Shown one piece after another: positions 43,405-52,366 of a DNA stretch of 58,534 nucleotides. The stretch spans positions 1-58,534 of the forward strand of contig NZ_ADFR01000008.1 in the NCBI RefSeq assembly GCF_000177375.1. Reading direction: 5' to 3'. Each line of letters begins with the position of its first letter. Position 1 is the first letter of the stretch. The stretch comes from Bulleidia extructa W1219 (GTDB lineage Bacteria; Bacillota_I; Bacilli_A; Erysipelotrichales; Erysipelotrichaceae). The translations under genes were made by a program, and so were the position numbers. Below the pieces are notes generated by a model. That model saw only the letters and a program-made list of their open reading frames with translations, made no database searches and was not told the origin of the DNA.

Positions 43405-44193
43405 ATGAAGAGAGTTTTTGAAAACGCAGCGTTTAACTGTGATAGTCAAGGGAAATATCGGTTACAGGTGGATAGTGAGGGAGTCACGTATGCCTCAGCC
43501 GATGGGAAAAAGTCGGTGGATATCAAATTTACAGAAGTTGGATCCATTCTTCCCCTTACTTATTGCAATTCAAATCAGCATTATTTAGTGACTTTTCGTG
43601 ATTTGGATTGGAAGAATATGGAAGAAATTGATACGGATGTGTCGGTAAGGCCAGAACGGACGATTCAAGGGAATAATATTGTAGAAACCAAATCCATTCT
43701 GATTGCGTTTGCTGAGAATAAATTAACCGAAGCATTTCCAAACAATTTAGATAGTCTTGATTTAGAAGTTGCTTTTTCCCTGAAAGAAAAGAAAATCAGG
43801 CTTAAAGAAGGGGCGCTGATCGGAGCTAAGCATCAGGTGAAACTGTCGGATATCCGTAGGGTTCAATGTGCTTCTAATGGAACTTTAAGTTATCTTTTGG
43901 TTTATACGAAGGAAAAAGGCGGATTTTGGGATATGCCTGATATGAAAGTTCCGGTCAATGAACTCACATTGCCGATTTTGGAAGCGGTGATGGCTAAAAA
44001 TACCGGTAGAGGGATTGACTTTAGTAAAGGAAATGGGTTTGACCAAAAAACTAGTGAATATATCCTGGAACGATATATGAATTCTACGTTTTTTATGAAC
44101 AAAGATGGAAGTGTGAGTGATGATTGGCATAAAGTGGCTTTTGAACATATTGCTTTTTATCAAGCGGATTTGCTTATGCCTGAGGAATCATAA
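43405..44193 (+). CDS. Unrecognised soluble protein, possibly two beta-rich halves
   Basis: A 262-residue protein with no signal peptide or membrane segment. Residues 1-170 look like two similar beta-rich segments (VTYASADGKKSVDIKFTEVGSI and a later IRLKEGALIGAKHQVKLSDIRR), each strand-rich with a KxSDI/FTEV turn, as in PH-like folds; the C-terminal part is helical. This is a visual impression, not an assignment. ATG 43405 is chosen over 43399 because AAAGGA is then 8 bases away. It has its own promoter and terminator, so it is monocistronic. Confidence 0.65.
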   Translation: MKRVFENAAFNCDSQGKYRLQVDSEGVTYASADGKKSVDIKFTEVGSILPLTYCNSNQHYLVTFRDLDWKNMEEIDTDVSVRPERTIQGNNIVETKSILIAFAENKLTEAFPNNLDSLDLEVAFSLKEKKIRLKEGALIGAKHQVKLSDIRRVQCASNGTLSYLLVYTKEKGGFWDMPDMKVPVNELTLPILEAVMAKNTGRGIDFSKGNGFDQKTSEYILERYMNSTFFMNKDGSVSDDWHKVAFEHIAFYQADLLMPEES

Positions 44194-44229
44194 ATACCAC
44201 CTATAGTTGAATATTTTCATATAAATTAA

Positions 44230-44268
44230 AACAATCAGTGCCTTAGTGGACACTGATTGTTATTTTTT
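44230..44268 (+). terminator. Terminator after the 262-aa orphan
   Basis: AACAATCAGTG (44230-44240) and CACTGATTGTT (44251-44261) form an 11-bp perfect stem followed by a T run. Confidence 0.85.
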
Positions 44269-44382
44269 GTGGATAGAAAATCTCAATCATCTAGGAGCTT
44301 GATAGCGGTCACTTACCATTTTTCTGATCCAGATTTTCTAAAAGAATTTGCAGGAAAAATGAATCATAGGTACTTTTAAATG

Positions 44383-44446
44383 GTGTCATATAAAAGGAAT
44401 TAGTGTATAATCAATAATAACATTATCAATAACGTGATTATTGATA
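44383..44446 (+). promoter_or_regulatory. Promoter and palindromic operator of the TetR/ECF operon
   Basis: GTGTCA (44383-44388), 17 bases and TATAAT (44406-44411) form the promoter. Just downstream TATCAATAA (44424-44432) and TTATTGATA (44438-44446) are a perfect 9-bp inverted repeat with spacer CGTGA, and a third half-site ATCAATAA starts at 44410. The position suits autorepression by the TetR protein encoded 23 bases later. Confidence 0.6.
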
Positions 44447-44468
44447 TAACCATTACGGAGAAGTAGGT

Positions 44469-45089
44469 ATGGCAAATAAAAATCATGAATTAGATCATCC
44501 AATCATTGAAGCGGCTAAACAGGAATTTTTACAAAATGGGTTCCAATCAACTTCAATTCATCAGATAGCTAAAAGAGCGAAAGTAACCACCGGAGCTATA
44601 TATACAAGATATCAAGGAAAAGATGAACTTTTTTGTAGTTTGATAGAAGGTTTTTTACAAGCTTTGGAGAAAGAAAGAAAAGATAATAAAAAAGCATATA
44701 TCCGTTATTGTGTGGATAAAAATTTTGATCGTTTTTTGAAGGATATAGAGAAAGAAATTGCCGGATATATTGATATTTTATTTGCACATTATGATGAATG
44801 TAGACTGTTGTTGTGTTGTAGTAAAGGTAGTTCGGTTGAAATGATGCTTCATGAAATGATGGAGAACAAAGTGTCTGAAACAAAAAAATTTATCAAGCAA
44901 AATATGGTTTCAGATATTAGTGAGATAAAACTAGATTTAGTGGAATTATTAATAAAACAACAATTTAATGTATATACCTTAGTGATAGAAAAAGGGTATA
45001 GCAAAGATGAAACTGTTGAATATATCAGAATGTTAGGGGAATTCATTGAAGCCGGTTGGGAAAAAACATTCAAAGATTTTATGAAATAA
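44469..45089 (+). CDS. TetR/AcrR family transcriptional regulator
   Basis: A 206-residue TetR-type repressor. The N-terminal DNA-binding domain is clear (FQSTSIHQIAKRAKVTTGAIYTRYQGKDELF, residues about 21-51, split here across the helix-turn-helix), followed by an all-helical ligand domain. A perfect 9-bp inverted repeat lies just upstream. The gene is 11 bases before the fused ECF ABC gene, so it likely controls that transporter in response to a ligand the S-component may carry (inference). AGAAGTAGG precedes the ATG. Confidence 0.9.
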   Translation: MANKNHELDHPIIEAAKQEFLQNGFQSTSIHQIAKRAKVTTGAIYTRYQGKDELFCSLIEGFLQALEKERKDNKKAYIRYCVDKNFDRFLKDIEKEIAGYIDILFAHYDECRLLLCCSKGSSVEMMLHEMMENKVSETKKFIKQNMVSDISEIKLDLVELLIKQQFNVYTLVIEKGYSKDETVEYIRMLGEFIEAGWEKTFKDFMK

Positions 45090-45100
45090 GGATGAATTCT

Positions 45101-47275
45101 ATGGATAAGGTAAATGAAATAGGTGAACCCGTTTTAGATTTTAAAATTGATTTTTCATATGAATTAAAGAAAGAAAAAGCTTTGAGTCATGTGAAGGGCA
45201 GTATATCAAAAGGAAGATGCGTGGTTCTTTGTGGTGGAAGTGGATCAGGAAAATCGACATTGCTCAGATGTCTAAATCATTTGATTCCTGAATTTTATGA
45301 GGGTATCTTTAATGGGTATATATTAGTCAATGATAAGAATATAAGTCATAAAAATATGGGTGAAGTTGGTGAACTGATTTCATCTGTTTTCCAGGATCCA
45401 AGAAGTCAATTTTTCACAATGGAAAGTGATACAGAAGTTTCCTTTGGTTTGGAAAATAAAGGGTTGTCTTTTGAAAAAATAAGAGAAAGAACAAAAGAAG
45501 CCTTTTCGAAATTCAACTTGGAATATTTAGAAAATCGAGAAGTTTTTAAATTGTCGAGTGGAGAACGGCAACTAATAGCCATTATGGCTGCTTGGGCAAT
45601 GGATACCGATATAATTTTATTCGATGAACCGACCGCAAATTTAGATTATTTGGCCATCGAAAAGTTGAAAGAAATTTTGTTACTACTTAAGAAAGAAGGG
45701 AAAACACTCCTAATAAGTGAACATAGACTCTATTATTTACAAGGCCTAGCAGATGAATTTTGGCTCATGAAAAATGGTTCTATATATGAAAAATATGAGC
45801 AGAATCAATTGCTGGCATTTTCGCCAAGCGAATTGAATGATTTGGGTTTAAGAGTGACTGATTTGAAACAGATACAAATACAAAGCGGACAATCAGATAT
45901 AGGAAGTGACAAATTGGAAGTCAGAAATTTATCTTTCAGCTATCAGAAACAAAAAATTTTAAAGGATATATCTTTGACGACATCTTCAGGAGAAATTACT
46001 TGTCTTATTGGAAAGAATGGCTGTGGGAAAACAACTTTAGGAAAATGTATATCCGGATTACTTAGGTCTCCAAGTGGAAGTATATTTCTAAATGGGGAAG
46101 AAATGTCTTCTAAAAAATTAGTACAAGAAAGTTTATTTATTATGCAGGAAGCCGAATTTCAGTTTTTTACAAATTCCGTATTGCTTGAACTGAAATATGG
46201 TTTGAATCCATCCAGATATGTGGAAATAGAACCCTTGCTTAAAAAATTTGATATGTGGGAGTATAGGAATAGACATCCTTTTTCTCTTTCCGGCGGTCAG
46301 ATGCAAAAATTAACTTTAATGATGGCCTATCTTTCAGATAAGAGGATGATTGTGTTAGATGAGCCGACCTCGGGTCTGGATAAAAAAAGTCTAGATACGA
46401 TAATAGAGCTGATCAAAGAAATGAAGAAACAAAAGATAGTGGTGGTAATCAGTCATGATTTAGAATTGATTGCTGCGGTTTCGAATAAGTGCTTAGAGAT
46501 TCATGATGGTGTTATACAACGGATTTGTGAAATCAACAGTCATGAAAGCATTAAAAATATGATTGAAATTTTTGAAACAAATGATTTTGAAAATAGGAGT
46601 TCCCCTAAAAAAAGAAAGAAATGGTTGGATCCGAGAACTAATTTATTGTTTTTATTTTTTTGTATGATAGCGGTGGGAATTGATCATAAGCAGCTGATTT
46701 TTGAATACAATCTGTTAGCACTTCTGTTTTCGATCGTCAATAGAAGATACAAGAGTTTTATAGTCACTGCAAGCATAATAAGTACTATCTATGGCTTTGA
46801 GAGGATGTTTCCTTGTGAAATGACATGGTTTATGGCAAATCTGTTACCGAGGTTTATTCTTTTATTTTCTCTGTTTCCTATTCTTTTAGGAGGGCGTGGA
46901 GCCACTTATATGCTTGCAGGATTACGAAAAATAGGAGTACCTGAGAGAATATTATTGATTTTGTCTGTTTCATTTAGATTTTTTCCAGTACTTCAAAATG
47001 ACTTTAATTTATCGAGGCAGGTTTTAAAAATGAGAGGAAGTGGTACATGTAAAAACATCATTCAAAAAAAACTGGCGTATTTGGAAGCACTTGTTATTTC
47101 CTTAGTTTTCCGAGTGATCAGAATAGGAGAAACATTATCAGCTTCCGCCGAAACTAGAGGAATAGGCTTAAAACACAAGAAAGGTTCCTATATCTCTTTG
47201 CGATTTAACTTATTTGATTATTTGTTGATGATTGGTATGACATTCATTTTAATAATCAATATATTTGAAAAATAG
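45101..47275 (+). CDS. ECF transporter energizing module as one fusion (EcfA-EcfA-EcfT)
   Basis: A 724-residue protein joining parts usually encoded as three genes. Domain 1 (about 15-240): ABC ATPase with CGGSGSGKST (44-53), SSGERQLIAIMA, LFDEPTANLD. Domain 2 (about 275-490): second ATPase with GKNGCGKTT (304-312), SLSGGQMQKLTLMMA, VLDEPTSGLD. Domain 3 (about 505-724): EcfT-type membrane subunit with five helices and the coupling motifs KMRGSG and SAETRGIG. It energises vitamin or small-molecule uptake with an S-component. ATG 45101 is used because AAGGA is 8 bases away; the frame extends upstream through the tetR end. An S-component gene follows by 11 bases. Confidence 0.9.
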   Translation: MDKVNEIGEPVLDFKIDFSYELKKEKALSHVKGSISKGRCVVLCGGSGSGKSTLLRCLNHLIPEFYEGIFNGYILVNDKNISHKNMGEVGELISSVFQDPRSQFFTMESDTEVSFGLENKGLSFEKIRERTKEAFSKFNLEYLENREVFKLSSGERQLIAIMAAWAMDTDIILFDEPTANLDYLAIEKLKEILLLLKKEGKTLLISEHRLYYLQGLADEFWLMKNGSIYEKYEQNQLLAFSPSELNDLGLRVTDLKQIQIQSGQSDIGSDKLEVRNLSFSYQKQKILKDISLTTSSGEITCLIGKNGCGKTTLGKCISGLLRSPSGSIFLNGEEMSSKKLVQESLFIMQEAEFQFFTNSVLLELKYGLNPSRYVEIEPLLKKFDMWEYRNRHPFSLSGGQMQKLTLMMAYLSDKRMIVLDEPTSGLDKKSLDTIIELIKEMKKQKIVVVISHDLELIAAVSNKCLEIHDGVIQRICEINSHESIKNMIEIFETNDFENRSSPKKRKKWLDPRTNLLFLFFCMIAVGIDHKQLIFEYNLLALLFSIVNRRYKSFIVTASIISTIYGFERMFPCEMTWFMANLLPRFILLFSLFPILLGGRGATYMLAGLRKIGVPERILLILSVSFRFFPVLQNDFNLSRQVLKMRGSGTCKNIIQKKLAYLEALVISLVFRVIRIGETLSASAETRGIGLKHKKGSYISLRFNLFDYLLMIGMTFILIINIFEK

Positions 47276-47286
47276 GAGGATGAAAG

Positions 47287-47880
47287 ATGAATAAAAATAG
47301 TTTGAAAGTGAAAGACATAGTTACGGTTACATTATTATCGTTATGTAATATTTTGATTTTTTCGTTAGGGACATTTATGTATGCGACACCGATGACCATA
47401 CTACTGACTCCGGTGATGTATTCATTATTGCAAGGGGTAGTTTTTTTCGTGATTGGAGTAAAAGTGAGAAAGAAGGGAGCATTTCTGATCTATTCTTTTA
47501 TTCAAGGAGTGATAGCGTTTTATCCGCCATATATCTTAATGTTTATGATTTCAGGTTTAATAGCTGAGTTGTTATTATACAAACATGGATATGGAAATTT
47601 GACATCAATTGGTATTAGCTATGTGATTCAGCAAACTTTGGCTTCTATAGGAAGTGTGATTTATCCCTATACCGTTGCTTTAAATAAAACGTTAGGAAGT
47701 ATCAAGGGAAAAGAATTGGTTTCAAATATCACAAAAGCCGGTGAAATGATTGCTTCTTGGGGATCGCTGATACTACTTGTTTTGGTGATAGTAGCTGCTA
47801 CTATAGGTGCTTATATAGGAAATAAAGTGGTCAAGAAACATATTTTGGAAAAAGAAGTGAATACACAGGAATTGTTATAA
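47287..47880 (+). CDS. ECF transporter S-component, Trep_Strep family
   Basis: A 197-residue membrane protein with about five to six hydrophobic helices and a basic C-terminal tail, resembling the Trep_Strep / MptD-like family of integral membrane proteins that serve as substrate-binding S-components. Blocks: FMYATPMTILLTPVMYSLLQGVVFF, GAFLIYSFIQGVIAFYPPY, and the GAYIGNKVVKKH end. It follows the fused energizing module by 11 bases with GGAGGA as site. The substrate is unknown. Confidence 0.75.
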   Translation: MNKNSLKVKDIVTVTLLSLCNILIFSLGTFMYATPMTILLTPVMYSLLQGVVFFVIGVKVRKKGAFLIYSFIQGVIAFYPPYILMFMISGLIAELLLYKHGYGNLTSIGISYVIQQTLASIGSVIYPYTVALNKTLGSIKGKELVSNITKAGEMIASWGSLILLVLVIVAATIGAYIGNKVVKKHILEKEVNTQELL

Positions 47881-48034
47881 AAAAGAGAACGGATAGTCAA
47901 TATGTGACAAAAAATTCATTTGGTCAAATAAGTTTAACTACAAACAAAAATGATCAGGAAGAGGTTTTCTGTGAAAATGGGTATAACAGAAGAAATTAAA
48001 ATGGGCATCCAGTTGAAGAATAAGCCATTTAAAA
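47881..48034. other. Spacer before rplU
   Basis: No convincing gene. A 23-codon GTG-start frame (47971-48042) with an AGGAAGAGG site upstream reads MGITEEIKMGIQLKN-like and overlaps the rplU promoter; it may be a remnant of a truncated gene. Confidence 0.4.
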
Positions 48035-48063
48035 TTGACTAAAAGTATATTTTTCTGTATCAT
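48035..48063 (+). promoter_or_regulatory. rplU operon promoter
   Basis: TTGACT (48035-48040), a 17-base spacer and TATCAT (48058-48063) fit the housekeeping consensus well. Confidence 0.75.
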
Positions 48064-48158
48064 ATTTACGTTATCGCCTCTTGAGTCGGTAACCGCACAG
48101 AAAAGGGTTTGAAATAAATGCGTAAGCTCCCTTAATGGCGCGTCTTAAGATAAGAAAT
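48064..48158 (+). promoter_or_regulatory. L21 leader RNA
   Basis: The transcribed region before rplU contains CTTGAG and CTTAAG arms (one G-U pair) enclosing GGTAACCGC-type and GGG/CCC inner pairings, as in the L21 leader described for Firmicutes. It is the probable site of autoregulation of the rplU-rpmA operon. Assigned from position and pairing only. Confidence 0.6.
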
Positions 48159-48171
48159 GGAGGTATGTAAA

Positions 48172-48483
48172 TTGTACGCAATTATCGAAACAGGCGGAAA
48201 GCAAATCAAGGCTGAAGTTGGTCAATCTATCTTTGTTGAAAAGTTAGCTGGGGAAGCCGGGGACAAGGTTGTCTTAGACAAGGTTGTGTTGGTTTCTGAT
48301 GCTGAAACAAAGATTGGGGCTCCTTATGTTGATGGGGCTAAGGTTTCTTGTGTTATTGAAAAACAAGGAAAAGAAAAGAAGATTATGATCTTCAAATACA
48401 AGGCCAAGAAGGGCTCCACTCGTCGTAAACAAGGTCACCGTCAACCATACACCAAGTTATTAGTTGAATCCATTGAAGCCTAA
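48172..48483 (+). CDS. rplU: 50S ribosomal protein L21
   Basis: A 103-residue L21, which binds 23S rRNA. It begins at a TTG codon read as Met (M)[23 protein letters not shown] lies 8 bases upstream and no ATG gives the known N-terminus. The frame could be extended upstream to 48157 but that has no site. [20 protein letters not shown] is the typical basic C-terminal part. TAA overlaps the ATG of the next gene by one base. Confidence 0.95.
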   Translation: MYAIIETGGKQIKAEVGQSIFVEKLAGEAGDKVVLDKVVLVSDAETKIGAPYVDGAKVSCVIEKQGKEKKIMIFKYKAKKGSTRRKQGHRQPYTKLLVESIEA

Positions 48484-48797
48484 TGATTCAAATTCGGATT
48501 CGAGAAGTGGATGGTCATTTCATCGGCTTGCACTTTTCCGGTCATGCGGGTAGTGATGAACCGGGAAGGGATCTTATCTGTGCCGCTATCAGTAGTATTG
48601 CTTTTGGGACGTTGAATGCGTTAGAAACCATGAAACCTCAACAAAAGTTATCGGTGGAAGAAAATGAAATTGATATTGAGGTTTTAAATCCTGATCAGGT
48701 AACGGATACGATATTACGAACGGCTTATATTCAATGTGAGACGGTTCGTGATCAAAATCAAGAATTTATTCAAATTAAGAAGGAGAAAGTCAAATGA
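48483..48797 (+). CDS. prp: Ribosomal-processing cysteine protease Prp
   Basis: A 104-residue small Cys protease that removes the N-terminal leader from ribosomal protein L27. [24 protein letters not shown] carries the catalytic His (HAG) and Cys (LICAA), here quoted in two parts for clarity. It sits, as in other Firmicutes, between rplU and rpmA, with a one-base overlap before and a 4-base overlap after. The adjacent L27 has the expected cleavable N-terminus, which strongly supports the call. Confidence 0.93.
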   Translation: MIQIRIREVDGHFIGLHFSGHAGSDEPGRDLICAAISSIAFGTLNALETMKPQQKLSVEENEIDIEVLNPDQVTDTILRTAYIQCETVRDQNQEFIQIKKEKVK

Positions 48798-49087
48798 AAC
48801 TTAAGTTTACATTAGATATTCAGTTCTTTGCTAGTAAGAAAGGGGTATCTTCCACAAAGAATGGTCGTGACTCAGCCGGTCGTCGCTTGGGCGCTAAGAA
48901 GGCGGATGGGCAATTCGCTACTGCCGGTTCAATCATTTATCGTCAACGTGGTACCAGAATTTATCCAGGCAAGAATGTCATGCGTGGTGGGGATGATACT
49001 TTATTCGCGACATGCGCCGGTATTGTGAAATACGAACGTTTAGGTCGTGATAAGAAACAAGTCTCTGTGTATCCACAAGCGGCTTAA
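48794..49087 (+). CDS. rpmA: 50S ribosomal protein L27 with Prp-cleaved leader
   Basis: A 97-residue L27, which lines the peptidyl-transferase region. The N-terminus [17 protein letters not shown] has the extension typical of Firmicutes L27; Prp cuts after the QFF, leaving ASKKG. The body ([32 protein letters not shown]) is standard. It overlaps prp by 4 bases and is followed by a terminator hairpin before obg. Confidence 0.96.
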   Translation: MKLKFTLDIQFFASKKGVSSTKNGRDSAGRRLGAKKADGQFATAGSIIYRQRGTRIYPGKNVMRGGDDTLFATCAGIVKYERLGRDKKQVSVYPQAA

Positions 49088-49097
49088 TGAAACGAAT

Positions 49098-49121
49098 GCT
49101 CCTGGAAACAGGAGCTTTTTT
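49098..49121 (+). terminator. Terminator between rpmA and obg
   Basis: GCTCCTG and CAGGAGC arms around a GAAA loop, then seven T. The obg ribosome site follows at once, so obg needs read-through or another promoter. Confidence 0.75.
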
Positions 49122-49138
49122 AAAGAAAGGAGTCTGGC

Positions 49139-50413
49139 ATGATTGATGTTGTGAAAATAGCTTTAAAAGCAGGTGATGGCGGTAAAGGGGCTGTTGCATG
49201 GCGACATGAGAAATTTTATCCAAATGGTGGTCCGTTTGGTGGCGATGGGGGTAAGGGAGGAGATATTTATTTCCAAGTAGATACCAACGAAACAACTTTA
49301 ACCAAACTTCGCTTTACCAAATCGATCAAAGCGGGCAACGGGATGCCGGGCTTAACTAAAAAAATGCACGGAAAAAGTGCGGATGATGTCATTGTTTCAG
49401 TTCCCTTAGGAACCATGATTCGTCATGCAATCAGCCACGATTTATTGGCTGATTTAACAGAACCGGGTCAAAAAGTATTGATCGCTAAAGGTGGAAAAGG
49501 CGGGCTAGGTAATCAGCACTTTGCGACGGCTCGTAATGATGCCCCAGAATTTGCTCAACCGGGGGAAATCGGGGAAAGTTTGACCGTTGTGGTGGAACTT
49601 CGTTTGTTGGCGGATGCCGGTTTGATTGGCTATCCGTCCGTTGGTAAGAGTACCTTTTTAAGTGTGGTGACCAATGCTCGACCAGATATCGCCGAATATC
49701 CTTTTACAACCCTTGAACCGAATATAGGAGTGGTTTCTTTACCGGATGGAAGGGGTTTTGTGTTAGCCGATATGCCGGGATTGATTGAAGGGGCGAAAGA
49801 AGGTAAGGGTTTGGGGCATGAATTCTTACGTCATATTCAGCGTTGTCGGGTGCTGATTCATGTCATTGATATGTCAGGAGAATGGCGTAATCCGGTGGAT
49901 GATTATCGCATTATCAATGAAGAATTGTTTCAATACGACGACTCTTTAAAAAAACGTCCACAAATTGTGGTCGCAAATAAAATGGACGATGAATACGCTG
50001 TTTTTCATTTGGAAGAATTTAAGAAAGCCTATCCTGATTTAAAGGTATATGAAGTATCCGCAATCACTCATAAAGGGCTAGATCCGGTTCTTTATGACAC
50101 GATGAAGATGATTGAAGCCAGCAAACAGGAAGAAATCAAGGAAACCCCGACGGCTTTAGGCGAAGTGGTGTATCGCTTTGAACCTAAGAAACCGGATTTC
50201 AAGATCGTGAATATGGGCCATGGGAAATTCCGTGTCGATTCCGCAAAAGTGGATCATTTATGCGATGATGTGGATTTTGAAAAACCAGAAGAGGTCTATC
50301 AATTCGCTCTTACTTTACAAAAAATGGGAGTGGATAAGGCGTTAAAAGAAGCCGGTGCTCAGCCTGGTGATTCCGTCATTGTGGGAACGTATATTATGGA
50401 ATATAGTGAATAG
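49139..50413 (+). CDS. obg: GTPase Obg
   Basis: A 424-residue Obg/CgtA, an essential GTPase in 50S assembly. The glycine-rich Obg fold (AGDGGKGAVAWRHEK, GGPFGGDGGKGGDI) is followed by the G domain: GYPSVGKST (G1), DMPGLIEG (G3), NKMD (G4), and an Obg C-terminal domain (OCT) ending YIMEYSE. AAAGGAG precedes the ATG. Position after rpmA is conserved in Firmicutes. Confidence 0.96.
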   Translation: MIDVVKIALKAGDGGKGAVAWRHEKFYPNGGPFGGDGGKGGDIYFQVDTNETTLTKLRFTKSIKAGNGMPGLTKKMHGKSADDVIVSVPLGTMIRHAISHDLLADLTEPGQKVLIAKGGKGGLGNQHFATARNDAPEFAQPGEIGESLTVVVELRLLADAGLIGYPSVGKSTFLSVVTNARPDIAEYPFTTLEPNIGVVSLPDGRGFVLADMPGLIEGAKEGKGLGHEFLRHIQRCRVLIHVIDMSGEWRNPVDDYRIINEELFQYDDSLKKRPQIVVANKMDDEYAVFHLEEFKKAYPDLKVYEVSAITHKGLDPVLYDTMKMIEASKQEEIKETPTALGEVVYRFEPKKPDFKIVNMGHGKFRVDSAKVDHLCDDVDFEKPEEVYQFALTLQKMGVDKALKEAGAQPGDSVIVGTYIMEYSE

Positions 50414-50437
50414 CACACATAGTGCTATTTTCTTTTT
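50409..50437 (+). terminator. Terminator after obg
   Basis: AATAGCAC (50409-50416) and GTGCTATT (50422-50429) arms, then a T-rich tail; contains the stop codon. Confidence 0.7.
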
Positions 50438-50471
50438 ATGATATGATTAATAGGAAATTGTGAGGTAAACC

Positions 50472-51050
50472 ATGATTGCTTTTATTCAAGGTGTGATTAC
50501 AGAAATCGGGGATGATTACATTGTTATCAATCATCAGGGATTGGGATGGCTGGTGTATTATCCTCATAGCCTAGAAGTCCATGTAGGAGAAGAACTACAA
50601 GTGTTCACACACATGTCTGTTTCAGAAAATGATATGCGTTTATACGGCTTTTCTTCCTCTAAGGAAAAAACATTATTTTTAAATTTAATATCCGTTAAAG
50701 GACTAGGACCAAAAACAGCGATGACCATGCTACAAAAATCGGGTTATGCCTTGATTACAGAGGCTATTTCAAAAGGAGATGTGGCAGCTTTAAAGAAGTT
50801 ACCGGGAATTGGGGCAAAGAGTGCCAGCCAGATTGTGCTTGATTTACAAGGGAAATTAGTGGCGGTTGAAGTTAGTTCTACGAAGATGATGAACTATCCA
50901 TTAGAAATTCAAGAAGCACTAGAAGCTTTGAAAAATTTCGGATATAAAGGTGGAGATTTGAATGTGGTAGGGAATAAGATGTTGGAACAACCATCTATGA
51001 AAACGGAAGAATACATTCGTTTTGGATTGAAGTTCTTTGCGTCTCGTTAG
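50472..51050 (+). CDS. ruvA: Holliday junction helicase subunit RuvA
   Basis: A 192-residue RuvA that binds Holliday junctions as a tetramer and recruits RuvB. N-terminal OB fold ([21 protein letters not shown]), helix-hairpin-helix motifs around [11 protein letters not shown] and [13 protein letters not shown], and a C-terminal RuvB-contact domain ([14 protein letters not shown]). The end overlaps the upstream frame of ruvB; ruvB begins 14 bases after ruvA. Typical ruvAB pair. Confidence 0.96.
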   Translation: MIAFIQGVITEIGDDYIVINHQGLGWLVYYPHSLEVHVGEELQVFTHMSVSENDMRLYGFSSSKEKTLFLNLISVKGLGPKTAMTMLQKSGYALITEAISKGDVAALKKLPGIGAKSASQIVLDLQGKLVAVEVSSTKMMNYPLEIQEALEALKNFGYKGGDLNVVGNKMLEQPSMKTEEYIRFGLKFFASR

Positions 51051-51063
51051 AAAGGATGATGTG

Positions 51064-52077
51064 ATGGAGGATCGTTTAGTAACAGCCGATCGTTTGGCCA
51101 TGGAGCAGGAAGAAGAAAGTCTTCGTCCAATCAGTTTGCAAGAATATATTGGTCAAGATCGTTTAAAGGAAAATTTACGAATTTATATTCAAGCTGCTTT
51201 GGCCAGAGAAGAATCTTTAGATCATGTCCTTTTATATGGCCCACCGGGTTTGGGAAAGACAACCTTGGCGCATATTTTAGCAAATGAAATGAACTCTAAA
51301 ATTAAAGTGACCAGTGGACCAAGTATCGCTAAGGCTGGTGATCTGGCTTCTATTTTATCCGTTCTAGAACCGGGTGATGTTTTGTTCATTGATGAAATTC
51401 ATCGGCTACCGAAGGTGGTGGAAGAGGTATTATATCCGGCAATGGAGGACTTTGTGTTGGATGTGACCATTGGTGGAGATAGTGGTTCTGTTCGTAGTTT
51501 GCGACTGGATTTACCGCCATTTACTTTAGTGGGAGCTACGACACGAGCTGGTGATTTAAGTTCTCCTTTGCGAGATCGTTTTGGTATTACTTCTAAATTG
51601 GAATATTATACCCAAGAACAGTTGGCTAAAATTGTGGCACGAACGGCTAGAGTATTGGATACCCCGATTGAGGAGAAAGCCGTGATTGAGATAGCTAAGC
51701 GTTCCAGAGGAACCCCTCGTATTGCCAATCGATTATTGCGACGTATTCGTGATTTTGCTCAGGTGTTGAATCATGGCTATTTGAGCTATGAAATCGCAAG
51801 AGACGCTTTACAACGGTTGCATGTCGATGAATTAGGCTTAGATGAAGTGGATATTCGTTACTTAAAAGGAATTATCGAACGTTTTCATGGTGGTCCGGTC
51901 GGCTTGGATTCTTTGGCAAATGCCATCAGTGAGGAAACAACCACATTAGAAGATGTCTATGAACCGTATTTGATTCAAATCGGTTTTGTGAATCGAACGT
52001 CCAGAGGTAGAGTCGTGACAGAAAAAGCTTACGAACACTTACATATTCGTCAACAAGGAAGTTTATTTGATTTATGA
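51064..52077 (+). CDS. ruvB: Holliday junction helicase motor RuvB
   Basis: A 337-residue AAA+ ATPase that drives branch migration with Ruv[20 protein letters not shown] starts the ATPase domain; Walker [10 protein letters not shown] and Walker [10 protein letters not shown] are clear; [18 protein letters not shown] is sensor 1 / arginine-finger region; a winged-helix domain ends the protein ([12 protein letters not shown]). Start at ATG 51064 follows AAAGGA at about 8 bases; a frame starting at 51037 overlaps ruvA without a site. It overlaps the next small gene by 4 bases. Confidence 0.96.
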   Translation: MEDRLVTADRLAMEQEEESLRPISLQEYIGQDRLKENLRIYIQAALAREESLDHVLLYGPPGLGKTTLAHILANEMNSKIKVTSGPSIAKAGDLASILSVLEPGDVLFIDEIHRLPKVVEEVLYPAMEDFVLDVTIGGDSGSVRSLRLDLPPFTLVGATTRAGDLSSPLRDRFGITSKLEYYTQEQLAKIVARTARVLDTPIEEKAVIEIAKRSRGTPRIANRLLRRIRDFAQVLNHGYLSYEIARDALQRLHVDELGLDEVDIRYLKGIIERFHGGPVGLDSLANAISEETTTLEDVYEPYLIQIGFVNRTSRGRVVTEKAYEHLHIRQQGSLFDL

Positions 52078-52331
52078 CACAAAAAGAAGAAAAATGGTAT
52101 TTGTTGTCCATGAAACTGCGGTATTTCATGGCGAGTTTCTTTAGCTTTGTGCTGTTATTTTCCGGACTGGCTTTTTTCGTTTGGTTGTTGGAGTTATTTA
52201 TCACCATAGGGCCATGGATGAATCTGACTTTGGCTATTTTGGGTTTATGTCTTAGCGCCTACTTTTGTCCAAGAATTTTAAGAATTCCAGTCATGAAGCA
52301 TTGGCTGAGTTACGATTTAAGTCAAAGATGA
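52074..52331 (+). CDS. Small two-helix membrane protein of unknown function
   Basis: An 85-residue protein with two membrane helices (around [21 protein letters not shown] and [16 protein letters not shown]), cytoplasmic short ends. Its ATG overlaps the ruvB stop (ATGA), so translation is probably coupled. It ends at the valS promoter. No family recognised. Confidence 0.65.
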   Translation: MTQKEEKWYLLSMKLRYFMASFFSFVLLFSGLAFFVWLLELFITIGPWMNLTLAILGLCLSAYFCPRILRIPVMKHWLSYDLSQR

Positions 52332-52360
52332 TTGAATTTATGAAGAAAGTTACCTATAAT
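52332..52360 (+). promoter_or_regulatory. valS promoter
   Basis: TTGAAT (52332-52337), a 17-base spacer and consensus TATAAT (52355-52360) start the T-box leader. Confidence 0.8.
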
Positions 52361-52366
52361 ACTGTT

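Noticed and set aside
47971-48042. 23-codon frame before rplU
   Set aside because: Has a fair ribosome site but is very short and overlaps the rplU promoter; treated as a possible remnant only.
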